DNA from: Bacteroidota bacterium
Lineage (GTDB): Bacteria > Bacteroidota > Bacteroidia > Chitinophagales > Chitinophagaceae
Direction: 5' to 3'
DNA: 56,735 bases
NCBI GenBank assembly: GCA_005789565.1
Contig: SXXL01000020.1
Coordinates: 1-56,735, forward strand
Shown: positions 50,104-56,735 of the stretch, piece after piece
Layout of the letters: the number at the start of each line of letters is the position of its first letter
Numbering within the stretch: the stretch's first letter is position 1
Program-made: the position numbers and the translations under genes
Notes under the pieces: model-generated
Databases searched by the model: none
Seen by the model: only the letters and a program-made list of their open reading frames with translations
Told to the model about the DNA's origin: nothing

Positions 50104-51549
50104 ATGCTGTTCAAAAAACTAGACATTCTGGTGATCCGGGCTTTTTTGGGTCCGTTTGCTGCTACGTTCTTCATCACCTTGTTGGTGTTGGTGATGCAGT
50201 TCTTCTGGCTTTATATCGATGATTTTGTCGGCAAGGGACTGGGTCCCGGTGTCATTGCCGAGTTCATTCTTTACCAAAGTGCGGTGTTGGTACCCCTGGC
50301 CCTGCCCTTGTCGGTCCTCTTGTCATCGCTGATGACCTTCGGAAGCCTGGGTGAATCCTTTGAGCTGGTCGCCATCAAGTCGGCCGGCATCTCGCTGCTT
50401 CGCTTCATGCGCCCCCTTTTTTGGATCGCAGCCCTGATCAGTGGTATCGCCTTTCTCTTCTCGAACTATGTCATTCCTGTGGCCAACCTCAAGTCGCGTA
50501 CCCTGCTGGCCGATATCATCTATGCCAAACCGGCTTTCGATCTGAAAGAGGGCGTTTTTTATGATAAGATCAATGGCTATGCCATCAAGATCGGAAAAAA
50601 AGAATCGGATAGTTTGATCCGGGACGTGGTCATCTACGAACAAGGCAATATGCTGCAGGATAATTTCTTGGTGGCTGAATCAGGTGTGATGCGGGTAACC
50701 GGCAATAAACGGATCTTGGAATTTCGGCTCCGCGATGGCTGGCGTTACCAAGAGCGAGGCAATATGTACGAGCAGGGCAACACCGAATATGTCCGCATCG
50801 GCTTCCAGGAATTTAACAAGCAGTTCGACCTGAGTAGTTTGGGTTTTACCAATCGCACGGCCGACAGTGTCAACAAGAACAATGAGCGCATGTACAGCAT
50901 GCGTCAATTGGCCAAAGCGATCGACTCCCTGCAAAGCGACAACGCCAAAGACCGGGCCCGGTTTGAGCGTGACATGTATCAGCCGATATCTTTTCCGCAT
51001 TTGCTGGATTCGGCCGGTAAACGGTACAACGACTCCTTGGGCATTCAACTCACGGGATTGCCTCCCGCCGATACCTGGTTGCCGGATTCCGCTCGGGAGT
51101 CGGTGACCAACCTGGCCCAAAACGCCGCCCTCTCCGTTAAGATCAGCGGAGAATCGATGGCCGCTACCATGAAGGAAAAAGAACGGGTGTACCGCAAACA
51201 CGTGATCGAGTGGCATCGAAAGATCGTGCTTTCGCTTGCCTGTCTGGTCCTCTTTCTGGTGGGCGCCCCCTTGGGATCCATCATTCGAAAAGGCGGACTG
51301 GGTACTCCGCTGATCTTTGCCATTCTGTTTTTCATGATCTATTATTTTACCAGCACCACCGGTGAGAAAATGGCCAAGGAAGATACCCTCACCCCGCTGG
51401 TGGGTATGTGGCTGGCTTCCGCCGTGCTCATTCCAATCGGGATCTTCCTGACCGTTAAAGCCCTGAACGATGCCCCGTTACTGAACCGCGAATACTATGA
51501 CAAACTCCGGAATAAATGGAGACAGCGATTCCGGACCCGGCAGGCCTAA
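50104..51549 (+). CDS. LptF/LptG family lipopolysaccharide export permease
   Basis: 481 residues from the ATG at 50104 (MLFKKLDILVIRAF). Three transmembrane helices at the N-terminal side (about 12-35, 50-75, 95-120), a large periplasmic jellyroll-type domain (about 125-375) and three more helices at the end (about 385-400, 410-425, 435-455). This is the LptF/LptG topology: the permease that, with LptB, pulls LPS out of the inner membrane and feeds LptC/A/D. Which of the two paralogues it is cannot be told from this sequence. It is followed 42 bases later by a CDF transporter. Confidence 0.9.
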   Translation: MLFKKLDILVIRAFLGPFAATFFITLLVLVMQFFWLYIDDFVGKGLGPGVIAEFILYQSAVLVPLALPLSVLLSSLMTFGSLGESFELVAIKSAGISLLRFMRPLFWIAALISGIAFLFSNYVIPVANLKSRTLLADIIYAKPAFDLKEGVFYDKINGYAIKIGKKESDSLIRDVVIYEQGNMLQDNFLVAESGVMRVTGNKRILEFRLRDGWRYQERGNMYEQGNTEYVRIGFQEFNKQFDLSSLGFTNRTADSVNKNNERMYSMRQLAKAIDSLQSDNAKDRARFERDMYQPISFPHLLDSAGKRYNDSLGIQLTGLPPADTWLPDSARESVTNLAQNAALSVKISGESMAATMKEKERVYRKHVIEWHRKIVLSLACLVLFLVGAPLGSIIRKGGLGTPLIFAILFFMIYYFTSTTGEKMAKEDTLTPLVGMWLASAVLIPIGIFLTVKALNDAPLLNREYYDKLRNKWRQRFRTRQA

Positions 51550-51554
51550 ATCCT

Positions 51555-51562
51555 TACCTTTA
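51555..51562 (+). promoter_or_regulatory. Weak -7 box TACCTTTA for the CDF-OsmC pair
   Basis: One mismatch to TAnnTTTG, 29 bases before the ATG at 51592. Confidence 0.3.
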
Positions 51563-51591
51563 TTTTCCGCCTGAGAGAAGGGGATAGATAC

Positions 51592-52578
51592 ATGCAGATC
51601 GAACAACAAAATTTTTGGGTGCAAAAACGGGTCGCCCTTCTATCTTCCGGCATTTTAGTGTTCAAGTTCTGGGCCTATTTCGCCACGCATTCCGTTTCCA
51701 TACTGACCGATGCACTCGAAAGCATCGTGAATGTGACGGCCGGATTCATCGGACTTTATAGTTTATACGTAGCGGCGCAACCGAAGGACAAAGAGCATCC
51801 CTACGGACACGGAAAAGCTGAATTCATCTCGGCGGCCATCGAAGGCACCCTCATTGCCTTGGCCGGGGCAACCATTCTGTATCAATCCATACAACATCTG
51901 ATAGAACCCACCCCGGTTCATCAATTGGACCTGGGCATCGTGCTGGTCGCAGCTACTGCCCTCATGAATATTGGTCTCTCCACCTATTGCCTGCGCGTCG
52001 GCAAGAAAAATCATTCGCTGGCGTTGATCGCCAGCGGACAACACCTGCGGACCGATGCGTTTTCGACCTTGGGGATTGTAGCCGGACTGATCCTCCTGTA
52101 CTTCACCGGATGGCCTTGGCTCGATCCCGTACTCGCGATCGGATTCGGGATCTATATCGTGTATACCGGGTATGGCATCGTTCGGCATTCCGTTGGGGGG
52201 ATTATGGACGAGGCCGATCATGTTTTGTTGGATCAATTCGTGACCCTGCTCGACCGCGAACGTCAGCCCAACTGGATCGACCTGCACAACCTTCGGGTCA
52301 TCCGCTACGGTACGCGCTTGCATGTCGATTGTCACCTCACGTTACCCTGGTTCTTGAACGTACACGAGGCCCATCGGGAAGTCGATGCCCTCTCCGAAAA
52401 GATCCGAAAAGAGTTCGGGGAGTCGATCGAACTGTTCGTGCACACCGATGGCTGCATGCCGTTCTCGTGCAAGATCTGTGACCGTGCCAACTGCCAAGTC
52501 CGACAGTATCCGTTCCAGCAGCGGGTGGGGTGGACGGCCGAAAATGTTTTATCCGACGCCAAGCATCAACTAACATGA
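51592..52578 (+). CDS. Cation diffusion facilitator transporter
   Basis: 328 residues. CDF fold with about six helices in the first 200 residues. The metal site is seen in TDALES (Asp40), HPYGHGKAE (His69, His73) and HLRTD (His151, Asp155). A cytoplasmic ferredoxin-like domain follows to about 285, then a cysteine cluster not found in standard zinc exporters: C288-x4-C293-x2-C296-x4-C301. It probably exports Zn, Mn, Fe or a similar ion by proton antiport; the extra cysteines suggest metal sensing or a different metal. The stop overlaps the OsmC ATG by 4 bases (ATGA). Confidence 0.92.
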   Translation: MQIEQQNFWVQKRVALLSSGILVFKFWAYFATHSVSILTDALESIVNVTAGFIGLYSLYVAAQPKDKEHPYGHGKAEFISAAIEGTLIALAGATILYQSIQHLIEPTPVHQLDLGIVLVAATALMNIGLSTYCLRVGKKNHSLALIASGQHLRTDAFSTLGIVAGLILLYFTGWPWLDPVLAIGFGIYIVYTGYGIVRHSVGGIMDEADHVLLDQFVTLLDRERQPNWIDLHNLRVIRYGTRLHVDCHLTLPWFLNVHEAHREVDALSEKIRKEFGESIELFVHTDGCMPFSCKICDRANCQVRQYPFQQRVGWTAENVLSDAKHQLT

Positions 52579-52967
52579 AAACAACTACTACTTGGGTAAG
52601 CGATCATCGCTTTGTCAGTGAGCAAGAGGGACAAACGATCTCCATGGATGGAAACCTGCAACACGGCATGAGTCCCAAAGCCCTCTTACTGGCCGGCGTG
52701 GCCGGTTGCTCGGGTGTGGACGTGGTCGACATCCTCCAAAAAATGCGCGTTTCTTTTTCCAAACTGGAAGTGGTGGCAGAAGCCGATCAAACCGATGAAC
52801 ATCCGCGGGTATTTCTAGAGATCAACCTGTTGTATCGCCTTGATTTTGATCCGGCCGACGAAGAAAAAGTTCGGAAGTCCATCGATCTGTCGCTGGAGAA
52901 ATACTGTGGCGTGGCCGCGATGCTTCGAAAGAACAGCCCGATTCAATATCGGCTCGAGCGTCGTTGA
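52575..52967 (+). CDS. OsmC family protein (organic hydroperoxide/redox)
   Basis: 130 residues from the ATG at 52575. OsmC/Ohr fold: an N-terminal antiparallel strand pair, then HGMSPKALLLAGVAGCSGVDVVDILQ, the helix holding the first active cysteine (VAGCSGVD), and a second cysteine in LEKYCGVAAML. The family reduces organic hydroperoxides through a cysteine pair. It is translationally coupled to the CDF transporter gene and its stop abuts the convergent RluA gene with no gap. Confidence 0.92.
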   Translation: MKTTTTWVSDHRFVSEQEGQTISMDGNLQHGMSPKALLLAGVAGCSGVDVVDILQKMRVSFSKLEVVAEADQTDEHPRVFLEINLLYRLDFDPADEEKVRKSIDLSLEKYCGVAAMLRKNSPIQYRLERR

Positions 52968-53690
52968 TCATTCACCCCGTCTCTTGCGCAATTGTTGTAG
53001 CATCGCCCGCATGTCTTTGTGCAAGGGCGCTTCCAGTTCGATCCGGTTTCCGCTCAAGTCCTGAAAACAGAGTCTGTGTGCATGCAGCGCCAGCCGTCCC
53101 ATCAGCGGTCGTTCCGCTTCTTCATTTTTGGAGAGATTGAATTTCTTTTTGAGGGAGGATAATAAAAAGGGTTTGCCATCGCCGTAGACCGGATCACAAA
53201 CGATGGGATGTCCCAGCTCCCGGGCATGTATCCGGATCTGGTGGGTGCGACCGGTCAGGATCCGGAATTGCAAGAGCGAATAACCCGGGAATCGGTCGAT
53301 CAATGTGTATTCGGTATGCGCCGATTTACCATTGCGGTGAATGATCATGGTTCCCTTCTTGGTGGGGTGCTCGGCAATGGGGGCGTCGAGGGTGCCGGCG
53401 GTTTCGGCCGGACAGCCCACTACTAATCCCAGGTAGATCTTTTCTGTTTCGCGGTTTTCGAATTGAGCGGACAGGTTTTGCTGAGCCTCCGGGGTGCGCG
53501 CAAAAAGGATGATTCCGCTGGTATCCCGGTCGATCCGGTGAACCGTATAGATCGCGCCGTAGCGCTCGGCCAGCCAGGTTTTGAGGGAGCGTTCTTTTCC
53601 CAGCCGGTCGGGAATGGAGAGTACCCCCGAGGGTTTATCGATGGCGACCCAGTCGGCATGTTCCGTCAGGATCCACTCGGATGCCCGCAT
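52968..53690 (-). CDS. RluA family pseudouridine synthase
   Basis: 240 residues from the ATG at 53690 (MRASEW); a TTG at 53723 would overlap the rluB stop and add only a Lys/Glu-rich stretch. Motif HRIDRDTSGIILFA near 50-63 holds the catalytic Asp. Then YTLIDRFPGYSLLQFRILTGRTHQIRIH near 127-154 and LHAHRLCF. No S4 domain, like RluA/RluC-short and TruC forms. The target uridine (rRNA or tRNA) cannot be told. It follows the RluB-like gene by 10 bases. Confidence 0.9.
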   Translation of the reverse strand: MRASEWILTEHADWVAIDKPSGVLSIPDRLGKERSLKTWLAERYGAIYTVHRIDRDTSGIILFARTPEAQQNLSAQFENRETEKIYLGLVVGCPAETAGTLDAPIAEHPTKKGTMIIHRNGKSAHTEYTLIDRFPGYSLLQFRILTGRTHQIRIHARELGHPIVCDPVYGDGKPFLLSSLKKKFNLSKNEEAERPLMGRLALHAHRLCFQDLSGNRIELEAPLHKDMRAMLQQLRKRRGE

Positions 53691-53700
53691 CCAGGGGATG

Positions 53701-54615
53701 TCATTTTCCTTTTCCTTTTCCAAAGTATTTGAGGTCCCTTATTTCTTTTTCAGTTAGAAAACGCCATTTGCCCCGGTCCACGTTCTTCTTGGTCAGGCCG
53801 GCAAATACGACACGGTCCAGTCCCCGTACATCATATCCAAAATGCTCAAACAATCGACGTACGATTCGGTTCTTTCCGCTGTGGATCTCCACGCCGATCT
53901 GGGTTTTGTCCTTCAGGTCGGCATAGGCCAATACATCTACCGTGGCGAGACCGTCTTCCAATTCCACCCCTTTGAGCAAGGCATCGAAATCCTTTCGGTC
54001 CAGGGGTCGGTTCAATTGAACGTGGTAAACTTTTTTTATTTCGTTGCTGGGGTGGGAGAGTGCCTGGGCCAGGTCGCCGTCGTTGGTGAGCAGCAGAACC
54101 CCGGTGGTGTTACGGTCCAGCCGCCCGACGGGATAGATCCTTTCCTGGGTAGCGGAACGGACGATGTCCATCACCGTTTTTCTTTTTTGCGGATCGCGCA
54201 TCGTGGTGATGTAATCCTTGGGCTTGTTCATCAGGACGTAAACAAAATCATGCGTGGGTTTGATGGGCTTGCCTTTGAATGTCACAACATCACCGGGCAT
54301 CACTTTGTGGCCGGGTTCGGTGACGACCTTGCCGTTCACCTGCGCGAGTCCGGCGCGGACCATCTCGGCTGCCTCGCGACGGGCCGCAACGCCCGCATGG
54401 GCCAGGTATTTGTTCAACGGCATTTGGGGGGGCGCTTCTCGGGAAGGTGCGGGTGGATTGCGTGGACCAGCAGCGGCCACACCTTTTCTCTTGGCGTTGA
54501 AGAAAGCCTCGCGTTCTTTGCGAACCTCGCGTTTATCCTTACGGATCTGCTCTTTTTTGGCGGCGCCTTTTCGGTCGTTGAAATGGCTGAAACGATCGGA
54601 ACCTCTTTTTTGCAT
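53701..54615 (-). CDS. RluB/RsuA-type pseudouridine synthase
   Basis: 304 residues. An unusual basic N-terminal extension of about 65 residues (KKEQIRKDKREVRKERE) precedes an S4 domain (MPLNKYLAHAGVAARREAAEMVRAG near 66-89). The synthase domain has YPVGRLDRNTTGVLLLTNDGDLA near 161-182 with the catalytic Asp, and the closing FEHFGYDVRGLDRV. RluB makes pseudouridine 2605 in E. coli 23S rRNA. The first long ORF of the strand; the next gene (RluA family) starts 10 bases after its stop. Confidence 0.92.
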   Translation of the reverse strand: MQKRGSDRFSHFNDRKGAAKKEQIRKDKREVRKEREAFFNAKRKGVAAAGPRNPPAPSREAPPQMPLNKYLAHAGVAARREAAEMVRAGLAQVNGKVVTEPGHKVMPGDVVTFKGKPIKPTHDFVYVLMNKPKDYITTMRDPQKRKTVMDIVRSATQERIYPVGRLDRNTTGVLLLTNDGDLAQALSHPSNEIKKVYHVQLNRPLDRKDFDALLKGVELEDGLATVDVLAYADLKDKTQIGVEIHSGKNRIVRRLFEHFGYDVRGLDRVVFAGLTKKNVDRGKWRFLTEKEIRDLKYFGKGKGK

Positions 54616-54641
54616 GCTTGCTGTTTTACAACAGGAAAGAA

Positions 54642-54649
54642 CAAAGATA
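54642..54649 (-). promoter_or_regulatory. -7 box TATCTTTG for the RluB-RluA pair
   Basis: Full consensus on the minus strand, 26 bases before the ATG at 54615. It lies directly downstream of the terminator of the Spy-like gene. Confidence 0.5.
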
Positions 54650-54667
54650 GCTCAATGCACGGCGGAA

Positions 54668-54692
54668 ATAAAAAATCCCCCAAAGGGGGGAT
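54668..54692 (-). terminator. Rho-independent terminator behind the Spy-like gene
   Basis: ATCCCCC (54675-54681), AAAG loop, GGGGGAT (54686-54692); on the minus strand TTTTTTA follows. It closes the gene at 54710-55396 and precedes the rluB promoter. Confidence 0.93.
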
Positions 54693-54709
54693 CAGGTCGA
54701 TCAAAGGGA

Positions 54710-55396
54710 TTATAAGGTTTGTCGCGGTGGTCTGTCACCATCGGGTGGGGGATTCATGCCCGGGCGGCGGCGCATACCGGGTTGAGGTCCCTGACCGGGT
54801 CGGGCCGGCATCCGATCTTTCATTTTGACTCGTTGCTCAGGCGTCAGGATCTTTTCAAAATTGTCTTTTTGGGCACGCATCAGTTTTTTCGTGGCCTCTT
54901 TTTTCTCGGCGGCCGATAAACTATTGTTGTCCCGAATGGCCTTCATCTGTTGTTGGGTATTGGCCCGTTGATTTTTCAGCTGGCCCATTTGTTCATCCGT
55001 CAACTCGAGTCGCTTTTGCAGGCCTTGCATCTGCCGCACCTGTTGTTCTTCCCGCAGTCTTTTGATCTTGGCCTTCTGATCGGGGGTGAGGATGCCTTGC
55101 AGGGCGGATTGATTGTCCTTGCGCAACTTCTCCATCCGCGATTTCCATTCTTTCACGGTGATGTTCTCTTCCTTTTTCAGCGCCTCCATCTTTTGCCGGA
55201 ATGTCTCGCGTTGTTTGCGGAACGCTTCCCGCTGGGCATCCGTGAGGTCTAATTGCTGGAGCGGGAGACGGGCCATGCCTCCTTTTCTTTCTTGTCCCTG
55301 ACGGGTTGGTCCGCCCGGCCGGGGTGGATGCTTCTGTGCCAAGGTGGTACCGAACAATCCGGTAGCCAGCAGCAGTAGGGAGATCAGTTTTTTCAT
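54710..55396 (-). CDS. Spy/CpxP-like periplasmic protein with LTxxQ motifs
   Basis: 228 residues with a signal peptide (residues 1-20, TLAQ). The mature part is almost all charged helix with two related halves: DLTDAQREAFRKQRETF and ILTPDQKAKIKRL, then ELTDEQMGQLKNQRANT and ILTPEQRVKMKDR. LTxxQ is the CpxP/Spy signature. Spy is a chaperone cradle and CpxP a stress-sensor regulator; a periplasmic chaperone role is the best guess. The tail is Pro/Gly/Arg-rich (RPGQGPQPGMRRRPG). Alone in its transcript; no sensor kinase is beside it. Confidence 0.75.
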   Translation of the reverse strand: MKKLISLLLLATGLFGTTLAQKHPPRPGGPTRQGQERKGGMARLPLQQLDLTDAQREAFRKQRETFRQKMEALKKEENITVKEWKSRMEKLRKDNQSALQGILTPDQKAKIKRLREEQQVRQMQGLQKRLELTDEQMGQLKNQRANTQQQMKAIRDNNSLSAAEKKEATKKLMRAQKDNFEKILTPEQRVKMKDRMPARPGQGPQPGMRRRPGMNPPPDGDRPPRQTL

Positions 55397-55456
55397 ATCT
55401 ATGGGTTTATTCTTTTTGGGAGAATGGATAGATAGACCGGGACCGGATCAAAAGGT

Positions 55457-56503
55457 TTAACGGGATTTATTGGCCAGCTGTCCGCAGGCGGCATCGATGT
55501 CCTTTCCCCGGCTCCGGCGCAGGCGGGCATTGACTCGGTTCTTCTCCAGGTATTGCATGAAGGCCTGTACCTTTTCTTCTTTCGGTTTTTGAAAATTGGC
55601 CTGGTCGATCGGGTTGTATTCGATCAGGTTCACCAGATCGGCCGGCACCTGTCGGTAGAGCTTGATCAACTCATCGGCATCGGCCAGGGAGTCGTTGAAA
55701 TCCCGGAACAGGATGTACTCAAACGTGATCTCATTACCGGTCTTTTGATAAAAATCGTTGAGAGCCGCCACCAGCGATTGGATGTTGTTCGTATCGTTGA
55801 TGGGCATGATCTCGTTTCGTCTCCGATCATTCGCGGCATGCAGCGATAGGGCGAGTTTGAATCGGACCCCGTCCTCTCCGAGCTGACGGATCCCTTTGGC
55901 TACGCCTGCGGTGGAGACGGTGATGCGGCGCGGACTCATGGCCAGTCCGTCCACGGCCGTGATGCGGTCGATGGACTTGAGCACTTGTTTGTAATTGAGC
56001 AAGGGTTCGCCCATGCCCATGAATACGATGTTGGTCAGTTTGCGTCCGTATACTTTTTCGCATTCCTCATTGATCCAGACCACTTCGTCATAGATCTCAT
56101 CAAATTGCAGGTTGCGTTTCCGCTCCATGTATCCCGTGGCACAAAATTTACAACTGAGGGAACAGCCGATCTGGGAGGAAACACAGGCGGTGAGCCGTGA
56201 TTCGGTGGGGATCAGAACGCCTTCCACAAAATGTCCGTCCCAGGTTCGGAACCGGAATTTGCGGGTACCGTCCTCCGAGACTTGCAGCTGGTCTACTTGC
56301 AGGGCCGGCAAGCTGAACTGCTCGCCCAGTTGTTGGCGAAGCTCTTTGCTCAGGTTCGTCATATCGGCGAAATGCCGGGCCCTTTTCTGCCAGAGCCACT
56401 CGTAGAGTTGTTTGGCACGGAATTTCGGCTGGCCCGATTCGAGGAAGAATTCCTCCAGCTCGGCCAGGGTGCAGTGTCGTATGTTATGTCCGGTCGGAAA
56501 CAT
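55457..56503 (-). CDS. rlmN: Dual-specificity RNA methyltransferase RlmN
   Basis: 348 residues from the ATG at 56503 (MFPTGHNIRH). Radical SAM enzyme that methylates C2 of A2503 in 23S rRNA and A37 of some tRNAs. The 4Fe-4S motif CSLSCKFC lies near residues 112-119, then MGMGEPLLNY near 160-169, STAGV, and ALSLHAANDRRRNEIMP. The C-terminal DAACGQL holds the methyl-carrying cysteine. The N-terminal accessory RNA-binding domain covers residues 1-80. A full -7 box ends 6 bases before its ATG. Confidence 0.97.
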   Translation of the reverse strand: MFPTGHNIRHCTLAELEEFFLESGQPKFRAKQLYEWLWQKRARHFADMTNLSKELRQQLGEQFSLPALQVDQLQVSEDGTRKFRFRTWDGHFVEGVLIPTESRLTACVSSQIGCSLSCKFCATGYMERKRNLQFDEIYDEVVWINEECEKVYGRKLTNIVFMGMGEPLLNYKQVLKSIDRITAVDGLAMSPRRITVSTAGVAKGIRQLGEDGVRFKLALSLHAANDRRRNEIMPINDTNNIQSLVAALNDFYQKTGNEITFEYILFRDFNDSLADADELIKLYRQVPADLVNLIEYNPIDQANFQKPKEEKVQAFMQYLEKNRVNARLRRSRGKDIDAACGQLANKSR

Positions 56504-56509
56504 GAACCG

Positions 56510-56517
56510 CAAAGATA
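56510..56517 (-). promoter_or_regulatory. -7 box TATCTTTG, 6 nt before the rlmN ATG
   Basis: TATCTTTG-CGGTTC-ATG on the minus strand. A very short or absent leader is expected. It supports the start at 56503. Confidence 0.55.
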
Positions 56518-56548
56518 ACTGCACCGGTCCCGATTCCCGGGATTACAT

Positions 56549-56556
56549 GATATTTG
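56549..56556 (+). promoter_or_regulatory. Putative -7 box GATATTTG for the thiolase
   Basis: One mismatch to TAnnTTTG, 15 bases before the ATG at 56572. The same octamer serves ispF. Confidence 0.35.
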
Positions 56557-56571
56557 TAACAAATCTCTTCC

Positions 56572-56735
56572 ATGCGAGCCGTATACGTAGTCGATGCCCT
56601 GCGCACCCCCATCGGAAAATTCGGCGGGGCACTGAGTGCCTGGCGTCCCGACGACCTCCTGGCCTATGTTCTCCGGGCCATTTTGCATCGAAATGAGTCG
56701 GTGGATCCGGCCCGCATCGAGGATGTGATCGCCGG
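56572..56735 (+). CDS. Thiolase family protein (acetyl-CoA C-acyltransferase), 5' end only
   Basis: Only the first 54 residues lie in the window. MRAVYVVDALRTPIGKFGGALS and the following LLAYVLRAILHRN...IEDVIAG match the thiolase N-terminal beta-ketoacyl synthase-like half (strand then RTPIGKFGG). The catalytic Cys and His would lie beyond the edge. FadA/PcaF-type degradation and AtoB-type condensation cannot be told apart here. It is divergent from rlmN. Confidence 0.88.
   Translation, partial: MRAVYVVDALRTPIGKFGGALSAWRPDDLLAYVLRAILHRNESVDPARIEDVIA

Noticed and set aside
53842-54828. 328-codon plus-strand ORF opposite the RluB-like gene
   Set aside because: A shadow that also crosses a terminator and a -7 box.
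1-56735. tRNA, rRNA, insertion sequences, phage genes, attachment sites
   Set aside because: I scanned all gaps by eye and found no cloverleaf, transposase or inverted terminal repeats. A tRNAscan/ISfinder run would be decisive.

Overview
The window looks like chromosomal backbone from a Bacteroidota bacterium, most likely Chitinophagaceae or a close relative; the genus is not resolved. The evidence is the type IX secretion/gliding set (gldJ, porU, porV, a PorP/SprF protein and one cargo-type M1 peptidase), a bacillithiol enzyme (BshA), a Bacteroidetes-type arginine operon with an N-succinyl/acetylornithine carbamoyltransferase, DUF4292 and START-like families, and many copies of the phylum's -7 promoter box TAnnTTTG. 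Base composition is fairly GC-rich. I see no insertion sequence, phage, CRISPR array, tRNA or rRNA. No gene-free stretch exceeds 300 bases; the longest (about 265 bases, 29637-29901) holds a small broken ORF.

Layout. 1-2776: an orphan membrane protein, a DUF983 protein and two half-size YeeE/YedE sulfur transporters, with word-like intergenic repeats between the first genes. 2811-7169 (minus): murF, then a rhodanese lipoprotein, a SoxB-like metallophosphoesterase, a TsdA-like dihaem cytochrome and the two YeeE halves. These are tightly packed and read like one transcription unit, an apparent compact thiosulfate/sulfane-sulfur module without SoxYZ or SoxAX. 7232-13721: gldJ, divergent from porU and porV, which form the type IX secretion maturation core. 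13787-16927: ispF, dut, a DUF4292 lipoprotein and an EnvC-like murein hydrolase activator. 16932-21453: bshA, an M28 peptidase and an M1 peptidase with a C-terminal sorting domain.

21475-29822 (minus): the arginine operon GNAT-argG-argC-argD-argF'-argB-argE-argH. Nearly all of its genes overlap, and it is preceded by a 66-residue small ORF that appears broken by one extra base. 29902-37438: an RsmI-like methyltransferase, an EI24 protein, an SLC13 transporter, PorP/SprF, upp and anmK (divergent, with face-to-face promoters) and adenine deaminase. 37493-43108: a ten-Asp-box beta-propeller protein, a fatty acid desaturase and a GH109-like oxidoreductase. 43158-49500 (minus): ffh, rpsP, rimM, dinB, a dipeptidase, an S4/Hsp15 protein and trmD, which is the usual ffh-rpsP-rimM-trmD group with three genes inserted before trmD. 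49646-56735: a START-like protein, an LptF/G permease, a CDF transporter coupled to OsmC, two pseudouridine synthases, a Spy-like protein, rlmN, and the start of a thiolase cut by the window edge.

Cross-cutting signals: (i) several genes have a -7 box ending exactly 4 nt before ATG, which predicts leaderless mRNAs; (ii) all six tail-to-tail gene junctions abut or overlap and none has an intrinsic terminator; (iii) simple word-like repeats sit in a few intergenic gaps.
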